A stretch of 64,000 nucleotides of DNA from Tritrichomonas foetus (Eukaryota; Parabasalia; Tritrichomonadida; Tritrichomonadidae), in NCBI GenBank assembly GCA_001839685.1, contig MLAK01000593.1, forward strand, positions 193,299 to 257,298, read 5' to 3'. The notes below the pieces were generated by a model that searched no databases, was not told the DNA's origin, and saw only the letters and a program-made list of their open reading frames with translations. A program made the position numbers and the translations under genes. Within the stretch, counting starts at the first letter, position 1, and every line of letters begins with the position of its first letter. Positions 20,501 to 30,219 of this stretch are shown one piece after another.

Positions 20501-21988
20501 GGTGCAGATTTAGATGATCCTGTTGCACAATGTGAACTTGGTCGTATTAAAATCCGAGGTGCTGATCAATCAACTGCTTTCAATCTTCTGAAGAATTCTG
20601 CGGAGCAAAATTATCCCGATGGTCAGTATTATTACGCTAAATTTAATAAGAAAACTGATATTAAGAAGCAATATTATAAACTTGCTGCTGATAATGGACA
20701 TTATGGTGCTCAACGAGAAATAGCTGCATTATTAATTAGCGATGACACTAAACATGAAGAAGCGGTTGAATATTACAAGAAAGCAGCTGCTGGTCATGAT
20801 AGGAAGGCATTAAATGCACTTGGTTTTATTTATCTTAAAGAAGGTAACGTAGATAAAGCTAAAGAATGCTTCCATGGAAATGTTAAAAGGAAAGATTTAG
20901 TTGCAATGAATGAATATGCCAAATTATTAGATGATAAAGATGATGCACTTGAATTATTCGTTCAAGCAGCAGCTGAAATTCCAGAAGCTATGTATTTGGC
21001 TGGATCAATTTATGAAGAGAATGATGAAAAAGAAAAAGCTCGAGAAATGTATCAAAAAGCTGTTGATTTCGACTATATAGATGCTTATTACGGTTTAGGT
21101 AAAATAATTGAAAAAGATGATAAAGATATTCCTAAGGCTAAACGATTATATGAAAAAGCAGTTGAAAAAGAGCATTCATTAGCCAGTTATAGACTTGGTA
21201 AAATTTATTACAAAGAACAAAATGAAGAAGAAGCGAGGAAATGTTTCGAAATCGCTGAAAAATCTAATGATAAGAAAGCAATTTATTATCTTGGTAAAAT
21301 TTACATCGAAACTGATCAAAAGAAAGGTTTTGAAAAACTAAAGACTTCTGCAAACTTCAAATATGCAAAAGCTATGTTTGAAACAGGTCTTTGTTATAAA
21401 GATGGAAAAGGAACACGCAAAAATCAAGAAAATGCACTTTTACTTCTTTCCAAAGCAGCAAATTCAAAGCACAAGATATATATTCCTGCTTCTTATGAAT
21501 ATGCTTGTATGTTAACCAAAGATGTCGAAAAGCAAAAGAAATATTTCCAGAAAGCTGCTGATGCTGGACATAATGAAGCACGAATAGAATATGCAAAACT
21601 GTTGATTGCAGAAGGCAAAAATCAAGAAGCTTCACATTATTTGAAACTTGCCATTGAAGAAACACCAAATACTGATATCATGTTACTTTATGCTGATACT
21701 ACGGATGATGCAAATGAAAAGAAAAGAGTACTTCAAGCTGTTGCTAATGAAGGAAATGGAAAAGCAATGATGAAATTAGCTGATGTAATAGAAGATAATG
21801 CTGAAAAGCTTCGTTTATTAAAAGATGCCGGTGAACATGGTGAAAATGAAGGTAAAATGAATTATGCACTTGCTTTAATTAATGGAACTCTATGCAAACA
21901 AGACGCAGAGAAAGGAAAACAGCTTTTGCAAGAACTTGCTGATGCGGGATACGCACCTGCAAGAAAGAAGCTTAGGTCTCTACCATAA
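17567..21988 (+). CDS. Sel1-repeat protein with N-terminal pseudokinase domain
   Basis: From ATG 17567 this encodes 1473 residues; the conserved N-lobe extends further upstream past a TAG. Residues 1 to about 205 form the rest of a protein-kinase fold. The catalytic loop reads HGDLCPKN (residues 70-77, Asp72 kept), but the DFG position reads GYG (17834-17842), so the magnesium-binding Asp is missing. YMSPEI and the SDIYSL helix follow. The remainder, from about residue 235 to the end, is a nearly continuous array of some 30 Sel1-like repeats (pattern AA..G...A...YG..L..G.G, 36 residues or so). Sel1 arrays are protein-interaction superhelices. Kinase plus Sel1 proteins are expanded in trichomonads; here the kinase is probably inactive and the protein a scaffold. 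Activity and partners are inference. Confidence 0.88.
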   Translation: MIGIDHPALAKISFIDQTESEIVIATELPKNGTLEKILSDNHPLTATQRSNIALGIAAGLHQIHNMKMVHGDLCPKNILIDENYHPKIAGYGMAPFLRDFIKLPDVRYMSPEIMDSRDFGQQSDIYSLCMILIFLFSGQRPYSNLRSDAQVAFKISKGSRPEIPDLIPIKYKKLIERGITEKEGIRLSISEIVDYMLNDNRYRYEGTEAEAFLRYKETVFTPEQLDTIYGEKLHRETQRGDTRATYEYGVWLLGKERNEEASKYIKDAAEAGYAPAQNKYGEILEKGIGVPIDEAKSKECFRLSSIAKDPNGLFNYGRIHKKSDEPKAKKKFKEAADLGHMLAQYKYACLLQRGKVVLHSNTQSAIYFKKAADQGHPRAQYFYAVMNEFGRGVEKNTTTAAQYFQMAIDNNVVPAMNHLGHLYEKGNGVPQDYAKAFTLYKQAADQEHVESIYNLACLYNNGNGTAKDQKKALELFKKASDITSSKKYPNGYPFAQFNYALLMEQTDLSKSVEYYHKAADNNFAPAQYSYGYMLRKGIGAEVNIKESEKYVLKSADNGYPPGQYVAGKNLMNHRDYAGALRYFELASKQAKPHAKAAYEAGKMLWKGNKEGVSQDQKRAVPFFKISSEGKQYKAMAIYGTILDDGKLVGRDRDTAMNCFKESAESGEKHGQYYYGLNIKATDVNLALKNFKASADQGYLESIYEYGKLCRETKKYDEALKYFTLGANREHMMCRFCKSLMLYYGEGCKEDKETAIKDMKNSADQGYSKAMVYYGQFVYDSKYDDAVAYFKKAADLEDEEGCYFYGLEVEKRDKIEAYRLFSISASKEYDNGRYKAGFMAAHGYGTDRNYEVAIDHLTRATEKGHIDAMIELGRIYQFGRGTKISHEKALDLYKKAADKESELGKGYYNSLKLLDGDNGSLNAVKNSSLPICKYSYAIHLLNSDKKKAAQLLEEAANEKFPDALGKLGSLKESQSMLQKGADLDDPVAQCELGRIKIRGADQSTAFNLLKNSAEQNYPDGQYYYAKFNKKTDIKKQYYKLAADNGHYGAQREIAALLISDDTKHEEAVEYYKKAAAGHDRKALNALGFIYLKEGNVDKAKECFHGNVKRKDLVAMNEYAKLLDDKDDALELFVQAAAEIPEAMYLAGSIYEENDEKEKAREMYQKAVDFDYIDAYYGLGKIIEKDDKDIPKAKRLYEKAVEKEHSLASYRLGKIYYKEQNEEEARKCFEIAEKSNDKKAIYYLGKIYIETDQKKGFEKLKTSANFKYAKAMFETGLCYKDGKGTRKNQENALLLLSKAANSKHKIYIPASYEYACMLTKDVEKQKKYFQKAADAGHNEARIEYAKLLIAEGKNQEASHYLKLAIEETPNTDIMLLYADTTDDANEKKRVLQAVANEGNGKAMMKLADVIEDNAEKLRLLKDAGEHGENEGKMNYALALINGTLCKQDAEKGKQLLQELADAGYAPARKKLRSLP

Positions 21989-22389
21989 TTTTATTTTATT
22001 TATTATTTATTTTAATATAATTTTATCTGATTTTTATATAAAATTTAAATTTGTCTTTTTTAAAAAAAAATTCAGTTTATCACTATTTACAATATTTCTT
22101 GATATTTTATATTTATAAAATGAACTAAAACATTAGAAATGAGTTAGGTTTGGCCTTTTCGTCTCTCAAAAACGAATAAGAAATGAATTTCAGATGATAT
22201 TTCCGATATGAATTTTTTTCTAATGTGTTGATGAACATCTAGATTTGTGATTTATAAAACAATTTATTATAATTTCAGAGTGATCCCTCGTCCACTTCTG
22301 TGGGTTTTCTTGAATTTATGAATTTACAACGACCGTTTAGTTCTGACTTTTTAGTAATTCAAAATAAATGGTCATCCGTCAAAAAAATA
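21989..22389. other. Intergenic, AT-rich
   Basis: About 400 bases between the Sel1 gene and RPB12. It includes a T/A-rich 3' flank and, at 22374-22389, TCATCCGTCAAAAAAAT-like sequence just before the RPB12 start. No gene is seen. Confidence 0.4.
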
Positions 22390-22530
22390 ATGCCTGTTGC
22401 TTATATTTGCGCAAGCTGCGGAAAGACAATTATCGTCACTGATCGTGATAGCGTTCGCTGCAGTCAATGTGGCTGTATGATCCTTTACAAAAAACGTACA
22501 CCAGACCGTATTTATTATCAAGCAAGATAA
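22390..22530 (+). CDS. RPB12: RNA polymerase subunit RPB12/RPABC4 (zinc ribbon)
   Basis: A 46-residue protein, the typical tiny size of Rpb12, a subunit shared by RNA polymerases I, II and III. It has CASC and CSQC as the two halves of a zinc ribbon (Cys7, Cys10, Cys24, Cys27), then the hallmark MILYKKRTPDR, matching the RIMYKKRTKR signature of the family, and a short C-terminus ending QAR (human ends DAR). ATG 22390 is chosen because it gives exactly the family length. A longer in-frame extension upstream begins with a non-ATG codon and is not conserved-looking. The stop overlaps TAAA, the trichomonad poly(A) signal type. Confidence 0.95.
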   Translation: MPVAYICASCGKTIIVTDRDSVRCSQCGCMILYKKRTPDRIYYQAR

Positions 22531-22923
22531 ATAGCAATCCCAATATTAGAGTAAACTGTTTACCACCTTCAATTAAATAATTTAGTCGATTTATATATTT
22601 TAATTTTTATTTATTTTTTTCTAATGACAGGGATCATTTCATTCATTTCATAATAATTATTTGGAAAGAATGAATTGCTGTATAGAAGTACCATAATTCA
22701 AATGCAAAATGATATATAAATGTAATATATATATAATCTATCAAGAAAATGAATCTCATTAATATTGGCCATATTTCATTTTGTGTGTTGACACGTAGAA
22801 AAGAAATTATTTTGTGATAACATATATCTAAATTCGTATTATTCGTTTGATTACCCAAAATATTATTTTTATACCAAGATATTCAGCAAAACAAAAAAAC
22901 GGTTTTGACGTGGATCTTTCAAA
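22531..22923. other. Intergenic, AT-rich
   Basis: About 390 bases with poly-T near 22600-22620 and a TA-repeat (about 22725-22738). GATCTTTCAAA directly before the next ATG may be a weak initiator. No gene seen. Confidence 0.4.
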
Positions 22924-23718
22924 ATGATCCTAATCTTGCTTTTATTTGCACTCTTCTTTCTTTTCCTTATGTTTGCATTTCGCGACACTCAAATGATGAG
23001 CGATTTGATGTACAACCTTCGGAAAAAGTTAGTTTCGCCAAAACGCACAGTTTACACAGTTAATCAATCCGAACCAACTTCCCGCTTCGAAGTCGCCAAC
23101 AGTGCCATTCAGAATTTCTCTCAACTGGCTGATGGAAAGCTTGTGGCTTCTGATTTTGGACTTCCCTCTCTTCAATATCCAACATCCTCATATTCCGATT
23201 CAATCACGACCAGAAAGAAGATAAAAGTAACATCGCCACGATCATTTACACCATCATCGCCATATCTCCAAAGTGTCTCTGATATGAATCTGATTGAAAA
23301 TCGCAGATTTTATCATTCTTTATCAAATCATTCCCAGAAATATAACAATACAATTTCAAATGTTGGAAATAGCTCAAAAGCATCAAATACTAAAAACTCA
23401 CCCTCAAACAAGCAAATTTTTGAAGCTGCTTCAAATTTCCATAAAAATCGAACTTCGTCTTCACTCTCACAAATGTTTGAATCAGCTGCAAAGCCACCAG
23501 TTCTTCCTGCTATCGTTCAGAAGAAGGCTAAAAAAGAAAACACACCTGCAAAATCAAATTTGTTGCCATCAACAGCATCATCAGGCTCAACTTCAACAGC
23601 AACTCCAACACCTACTTTCGCGATTCCGCCCCCGCCATCATCTTCTAATGCAACAACAGGAGGATCAACTGGCACGAGTCCTGCATTTAATTTCGACTTT
23701 AACTTCAACAAGAAATAA
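22924..23718 (+). CDS. Hypothetical protein with N-terminal membrane anchor and disordered Ser/Thr/Pro-rich tail
   Basis: A 264-residue protein. Residues 1-20 (MILILLLFALFFLFLMFAF) are a strong transmembrane or signal-anchor helix. They are followed at once by a charged segment with basic RKKLVSPKR, so the bulk is predicted cytosolic with the membrane helix as anchor. The remainder is low complexity: Ser/Asn/Lys-rich with SPRSFTPSSP-like phospho-sites, a Thr/Pro/Ser-rich region near residues 210-245, and an Asn/Phe-rich end (FNFDFNFNKK). No enzyme motif or known domain is recognised. The hydrophobic helix has no obvious signal peptidase site. TAAA overlaps the stop codon. Confidence 0.65.
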   Translation: MILILLLFALFFLFLMFAFRDTQMMSDLMYNLRKKLVSPKRTVYTVNQSEPTSRFEVANSAIQNFSQLADGKLVASDFGLPSLQYPTSSYSDSITTRKKIKVTSPRSFTPSSPYLQSVSDMNLIENRRFYHSLSNHSQKYNNTISNVGNSSKASNTKNSPSNKQIFEAASNFHKNRTSSSLSQMFESAAKPPVLPAIVQKKAKKENTPAKSNLLPSTASSGSTSTATPTPTFAIPPPPSSSNATTGGSTGTSPAFNFDFNFNKK

Positions 23719-24652
23719 AAAAAGTTCATTTTATGTTTTTTAAAAAATGTTGAACAAGAAAAAAAGATAAAGAAAGAAAAAAATATGATGCAATAAATGT
23801 TATAGCTTCCAGTTGTTTGATCAAATTATATTTGTTCTAATTTGTTACAAATTATTTGTATAATAATAAATCTTTTATTGAAAAACCAAATTATTATTTT
23901 TCGTTTTATTGATAAACATAATAGTTTTTTTACTGATGAACAGTTATTATAGTAAAATGGCTTTATTGACTTCATCTTCACTCATAATTTCATGTGGCCG
24001 TAATCATATGAATGATTAATTATTTATGAATGTGTGAAGAATATTCAAAATGATGCTACCATATCTGACACAACATGAAAAAAGATTAACTGGTACTCCT
24101 TAATATTTAGAAACAATGAATCATGCCTTAATACAATAATTAAAATTCATTTCTGATTTTCATAAAGTTGAAAAATTGATATTTTCCATAATATTATGAT
24201 AATAAACGCATTAAAAACTACTCATTAAATGATTTTATTTTCATTCAGTTAAAATTCACTGGAAATTTTGATGAAAAAATAGGATATTGAGCCGATATTC
24301 ATCAGATCTGATAATTAATTGATGAATGTACATTTTATGTGAATATGGCATTAATCTATGTGAAGATATACATTTTCAAAAATTGATGAATAAGCTAATT
24401 TTTCAGTTATCGAATCCACTCATTTACAATTTTATTTTTCTTTTAATTTTGAACGTTTTTTTGATAAGATTGAATGCGCACAGAAAAACTATTTTTTCAA
24501 AACAACTCAAAAGAAGAAAATAACGGGAAATTCTAATGATTAAAAAAATCCGTCCAAAACTTTTTCTATAATAACTAATCAATTCGAAAATTTTCTTTTC
24601 AATAACTTCTCAATATCATCATAAATATTGTGATTTATTCCTTCTTTTTCTT
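23719..24652. other. Intergenic region, AT-rich
   Basis: About 930 bases. A 65-codon frame at 24326-24523 exists but has no codon or sequence character of a gene. The remainder is AT-rich with no repeats or RNA genes noticed. The Cdc20-like gene promoter must lie near 24600-24652. Confidence 0.4.
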
Positions 24653-25927
24653 ATGTCTTACGCCGATTTACTTCACAACAAGCCTATTGCAAAAAGAACG
24701 AGCACCGATAGACTTATCTCCCCGCCCCAAATGCCGAGAAAATCAAGAAATTCATTAACGCCAGATCGAAAAATTATTTTGTCCCAGACACACTTTGGTA
24801 TTCCAACACCTCCTTTGAGACAAAACAGTGAATCTCGATTCAAAGTACAACGATCATCTTCGATTTCGACCAAATTATTTTCCACAAATTCCCAGGAACT
24901 TTTCGGATCACCAATACGAAGACAGAATTCGTCCGATTTCTCAAACTCAAGCCCATGCCCTCAAACAAATGCCCGACAGCTTCCTTCAAAGCCATTACAT
25001 AAAATTCCAATCGATGGAATCTCCTGCGATTTTTACATTTCACCAATGGATTGGTCAAAAACACAACAAATTGCTTTTTCCATTTCAGGAAGCGTTGCTT
25101 TCATTAACCCAAAGACAAGCGAAATTCGTCTTGCCAAAAATGCGCCAACTGAAGCAACAGCTTTGAAATATAATTCAGATGGTTCTATTCTGGCTGTTGG
25201 ATGTGATTACGGAAAGCTGGAGCTTTACTCAGTCATTAATCAGAATGATTATATGTCACTTGATATATCAGAAACGACCATTCTTACAATTGACTGGAAA
25301 GATTCCATAATTGCATCAGGTAGTCGTGACGGCTTATTTGGCCTATTTGATACGCGCACAGAAGAATTAATTGTTAATGAAAATATTCATTTCGAAGAAA
25401 TCTGTGGAATTAAGTTTTCACATCTCAATCATAACATTTTGGCAACAAGTTCGAATGACAGTACAGTCAAAATATGGGACTTGAGAAATCTCGATGAACC
25501 AATAATTGATTATCAAGAACATTCGGCCGCAATTCGAGCACTGGCATTCTCCCCAACAGCCGACAACATCATTGCGACAGGTGGAGGAACCTCAGATAAA
25601 ACTATTAAAATGTGGGATATTAATACTGGAGAAACCATCTATTCAATTGATACTGGATCTCAGGTTTGCAACTTGTTCTGGAATGAAGATTACAATGAAA
25701 TATTTTCAACACACGGATTTTCACAGAACCATCTTGCACTTTGGCGTGGTTCTGATCTTTCTCCAGTCGCTCAATTTTATGAGCATAAGCAAAGAGTGCT
25801 TTTCATGGCTAATTCCCCGGATAATTCGAAAGTTGCGACAGCCGCACCAAACGATGGCGTTCAGATATGGCAGATGTTTCCTTCGCAGAGACTTTCATTG
25901 ACGGATTCTATGAAACTTGTTCGCTAA
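24653..25927 (+). CDS. Cdc20/Cdh1-like APC/C activator (WD40)
   Basis: A 424-residue protein with a disordered N-terminus and about seven WD40 repeats. The join KPLHKIPIDGISCDFY...MDWS matches the family signature (P.KILDAP.L.DDFYLNL.DWS). Repeats ending in KIWDL and KMWDI are clear. Cdc20 and Cdh1 recruit substrates to the anaphase-promoting complex. The N-terminal DRLISPP may be a degenerate C-box (usual DRFIPxR), and the C-terminus KLVR resembles the Ile-Arg tail that docks on the APC/C. Both are weaker than in yeast or animals. The Ser/Thr-Pro-rich N-terminus (for example TPPLRQ, LTPDRK) fits CDK control. Whether it is the Cdc20 or the Cdh1 type cannot be told by eye. Confidence 0.85.
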   Translation: MSYADLLHNKPIAKRTSTDRLISPPQMPRKSRNSLTPDRKIILSQTHFGIPTPPLRQNSESRFKVQRSSSISTKLFSTNSQELFGSPIRRQNSSDFSNSSPCPQTNARQLPSKPLHKIPIDGISCDFYISPMDWSKTQQIAFSISGSVAFINPKTSEIRLAKNAPTEATALKYNSDGSILAVGCDYGKLELYSVINQNDYMSLDISETTILTIDWKDSIIASGSRDGLFGLFDTRTEELIVNENIHFEEICGIKFSHLNHNILATSSNDSTVKIWDLRNLDEPIIDYQEHSAAIRALAFSPTADNIIATGGGTSDKTIKMWDINTGETIYSIDTGSQVCNLFWNEDYNEIFSTHGFSQNHLALWRGSDLSPVAQFYEHKQRVLFMANSPDNSKVATAAPNDGVQIWQMFPSQRLSLTDSMKLVR

Positions 25928-26294
25928 AATGGTTATTTGAATATTTATATATTTTTATGTAATTAATAAACAAGAAAAAATTCATTGCCAATGATTTTTG
26001 ATTTATTCACTAATTTATGATTTATCATTGTATTGAAATTCTGATGTAGAAATCAAATCAAACTGTTTAAATATTTCAATATTATCTATTTGAGCTTGTC
26101 TCAACGAAAAATGAATGATTCATAATAATATTTCTAAAAATTTTCCCTTTTTAAAAAAGGGCAAACTTTTGGGTTGTTATCTGAAAAAGTTTGTTGTCTC
26201 AAAAAGTTCAATCAATGATAGAATTCTAGGAAAAAGTGATCGATTTTTTATGAACTTTTTCATTTAAAGGTCAAATTTAAAAAATTTCAGAAAA
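25928..26294. other. Intergenic, AT-rich
   Basis: About 370 bases between two plus-strand genes. TTTAAAAAAGGGCAAACTTTTGGG near 26150 is a small local oddity. AAATTTCAG just before the next ATG could be mistaken for a splice acceptor, but no donor partner is evident. No gene seen. Confidence 0.4.
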
Positions 26295-29200
26295 ATGTCT
26301 CGTTTCACCCTCGATCGTACAAATGATCCCGATGATCTTCATGTCAGAATGAGTCAGTCAAAAATGAAAGAGCTTGGCCTTGAAAAAGGTTCGATCGTGA
26401 AAATCATATCGATATATAAGCGTTCGATTCTCGCCTCAGTTTACCCAAAAGAAAATGATATCCTTGAACAAAATCTGCAAATGTCTCGATGTCTTCGTCT
26501 TCAAATCGAAGCTTATTTGGGCCAGCTTGTATTAGTTCAGAAATACGACGAATGTCAAGTTGCTCAGTCAGTAACATTTGCGCCAATCTCAGACACTCTT
26601 TACAATACGAACGGTAGCTTCCAAGACCTCCTCAAAAGATCAAATATTAATTTGAAAATGGTGCCTGTCACGCGCGGTTACATTTTGTCAATTCCCGGAC
26701 TTCAGCATACATTTGAATTTCGTGTTGTTTCCTTCATTCCAGAAAATGAATCTGTTGTCATTAAAGATAAAAATGTCGTCAAATTTGCTGATCAGCCAGT
26801 CGAACGAGAAAATACTCCTCATTTCGACACACTTTGTTATGATGATTTTGGCGGCATGAAAGTTCAATTAAATCAAATTCGAAGAACAATTGAGCTTCCT
26901 TTAATTCAACCGCACGTGGCAGATACCTCCATACCGAAGACTATTTTGATCACTGCTCAAACAGGTATGGGTAAAACTTTTCTTTCAAAAGCCATCAAGA
27001 ATGAAACACCTGCCAAGTTTTATTATGTGTCAGGAATGGAGATACTTTCAAGACCATCAAAAGAAGCAAGTGAATATTTAAAGCGTATTTTAATTGAAAG
27101 TAAAAACAATATGCCATCGATTGTTTATTTAGACGATATTGATACACTTTGTATCGATGATCGCTTATCAAAAGTTATTCCTCATTTAATTCAACTTGCA
27201 AATAATAATCAAATAGCATTTATAGCTACAGCACGAGATGATAGTAATATGCAACTCCAAAAATTCGGAAATTATCTCACTTTTTCAATCCCCGAATTTG
27301 AAGATAGAGTTGATATAGTTAAAGCTCTTACTCGTAAATCCACATTATCAAAATCAACAGCTGTTCGTGAAATTGCAGCTGAAAATGATGGGAAAACTCC
27401 TTCTGAGCTTTCTAATGTGTGTTATGACATGTCACTTCGTAGCCTTGATCTTCTTGTTGCTACCTTTGATGTTACACAACCTTCGTTCACTCATACAATG
27501 CTTCAGAGGCTTGTTGTTGGTAAAGAAAATTACATAGTAAAAGAAGATGATTCTTCTGATGATTCCGATGAAATTGATTTGAATGACATTAGCGGCAGAA
27601 GAAAAAGTAAAAGTCGAAGAGGTCTTTCTCTTGATCCATTTAACGAATTAATGCAATCTACTGAACAAGTTGATACCGAACTTAGTAACGATGATGCCGA
27701 ATTCAATAATATGTTCGATTTCAACGCTGGTAACAAGAATAAGAATTCTAACAATAGAAAAATGTCAAATGCTGGTGATGAAGACCCATTCTTGAGTATT
27801 CAAAATAGTGGCGCTCCAGGAATGTCAAAGAAGCAAACACAAAACGATCCATTTAACAGTGATCCATTTAGTGGAGCTCCACAACCTGCCAAAGATCCAT
27901 TTGTAAGTACAGGATCCTCACAGAAAGGTGTTTTTGATGCTTTCACAAATGAACAGCCTGCAGAAGATCCATTTTTGGCACTTTCAAATGGAAAACCAGA
28001 GAACCAACTTCCAAAGAAGAAGAAAGTCGAAACAGACGATGACGATCCATTCTCATCAATTGATCAAATAACTAAACCAGAAAATGGTATAGATAACAAT
28101 AAATCACAAGATTTATTTGATATCGGTGATAGCACTTCAAAGAATAATGATTCTAATGATCCATTTGCTTCATATGATCTTGGAACATCTAAAAATGAAT
28201 CTTTCGATGCATTTGGCTCATTAGATACAAAACAAACTTCGCAATCAACAAAGTCAAGCAATTTAGCAATGCCAACCGCTGCAGATGATCCATTTGCATC
28301 ATTTAATGTTACAACCGAAAATAAAGGAACATCAGGATCAACTGATCCATTTGATATTTTTGGTGGAGGTGGTGCTGCTGGAAGTGGTGGATCACAGCCT
28401 GTTCAATCTGGTGATCCATTCTCTGTTTTAGCACCAGTAGCTGCACCAACTTCTAAGCCTGTTCAACAAGTTGTTGATGACCTCTTTGATTTTACTCCAT
28501 CACAGTCATCACAGTCCCAAGCTCCGAAATCGCAAGCACCTCCAGCTATTGATGATCTTCTTGGATTCTCACCTAAAACTGAAGCATCACCTGCACAAAA
28601 TTCTGCAGATCCATTTGCTGTCAAGAGAGCAGATCCATTTGCAACCACTAAGAAGCAAGATGATCCATTTACAACAAAGAAACAAGATGATCCATTTGCA
28701 ATAAAGAAACAAGATGATCCATTCGCAACAACAAAGAAACAAGATGATCCATTTACAACAAAGAAATCAGAAGATCCATTCGCTGTTAAGAAAGAAGATC
28801 CATTCGCTATTAAGAAAGAAGATCCATTTGCTGCTAAGAAAGAAGATCCATTCGCTATTAAGAAAGAAGATCCATTTGCTGCTAAGAAAGAAGATTCATT
28901 TGCTGCTAAGACAGAAGATCCATTTGGTCCAAAGAAGACAGAAGATCCATTTGGTNNNNNNNNNNNNNNNNNNNNNNNNNNNNNNNNNNNNNNNNNNNNN
29001 NNNNNNNNNNNNNNNNNNNNNNNNNNNNNNNNNNNNNNNNNNNNNNNNNNNNNNNNNNNNNNNNNNNNNNNNNNNNNNNNNNNNNNNNNNNNNNNNNNNN
29101 NNNNNNNNNNNNNNNNNNNNNNNNNNNNNNNNNNNNNNNNNNNNNNNNNNNNNNNNNNNNNNNNNNNNNNNNNNNNNNNNNNNNNNNNNNNNNNNNNNNN

Positions 29201-30188
29201 NNNNNNNNNNNNNNNNNNNNNNNNNNNNNNNNNNNNNNNNNNNNNNNNNNNNNNNNNNNNNNNNNNNNNNNNNNNNNNNNNNNNNNNNNNNNNNNCAAAG
29301 AAGACAGAAGATCCATTTGGTCCAAAGAAGACAGAAGATCCATTTGCACCATCTAAATCAAATGATCCATTTGCACCAAATAAATCAGACGATCCATTTG
29401 CGCCAAAGACCAACGATCAAATTAAGCCAGCATCATTAGATGATCCATTTGTTACAAAGCCAAAAGATACACCTACAAAAGTAGACGATCCATTTGCACC
29501 GAAGAAACAAGATGACCCATTTTCTACATTGCCACACAAGAATGATGATCCATTCATATCAGCAGCACCTGTAAAAAGCGAAGATCCATTTGCTGCTTCT
29601 ACACCAGTAAAGAGTGCTGACCCATTCGCTGCCATTCCAACTGATCCTCAAGCTGATCCATTTGCAATACCAATTAAGAAAGATGATGTTTTTGCTCCAG
29701 AACCAGCAAGAAAATATGATGATCCATTTTCTGCTTCACCTTCAAACCCAGATGATATGTTTGGTTCTTCTGCTACACCAAAATACAAAGATCCATTCGC
29801 CACCCCAGCATCAGAAAACAACACTGATCCATTTGCTAGTGGTACTGTCATGCAGAAACAATCTACTACTTCACCACAAAAGAGGATTCCTTCACTTAAT
29901 TTAAACGATCCATTTGCACCAACTTCACGTTCAGATGTTCCTGATCCATTTTCAAAAGTTTCCCCACGCGCTGTCGCTGATCCATTTGCCAAACCTGAAC
30001 CTGAGACTAAACCCGAGCCACAACCAGAACCTAAGAAAGAACTTAAACAAGAATCTGAACCTGCTCCAGAACAACCAGCTTCACCTCGAATTGAAGGTCT
30101 TGAGAAACATGTTTCACCAGATGATACTGAAAATCAAGCTGCTTTGGCTGCAGGGAACAACATTCAAGTTATCATTGAGTATGAATAT

Positions 30189-30219
<31 letters not shown>

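Noticed and set aside
24326..24523. 65-codon frame between the membrane-anchored orphan and the Cdc20-like gene
   Set aside because: AT-rich, Phe/Leu/Ile-dominated, no initiator and no resemblance to a known family; consistent with chance in AT-rich DNA.
26281..26294. TTTCAG before the p97-like ATG as an intron 3' splice site
   Set aside because: No 5' splice site partner and none of the extended trichomonad branch/acceptor motif (ACTAACACACAG) seen upstream.
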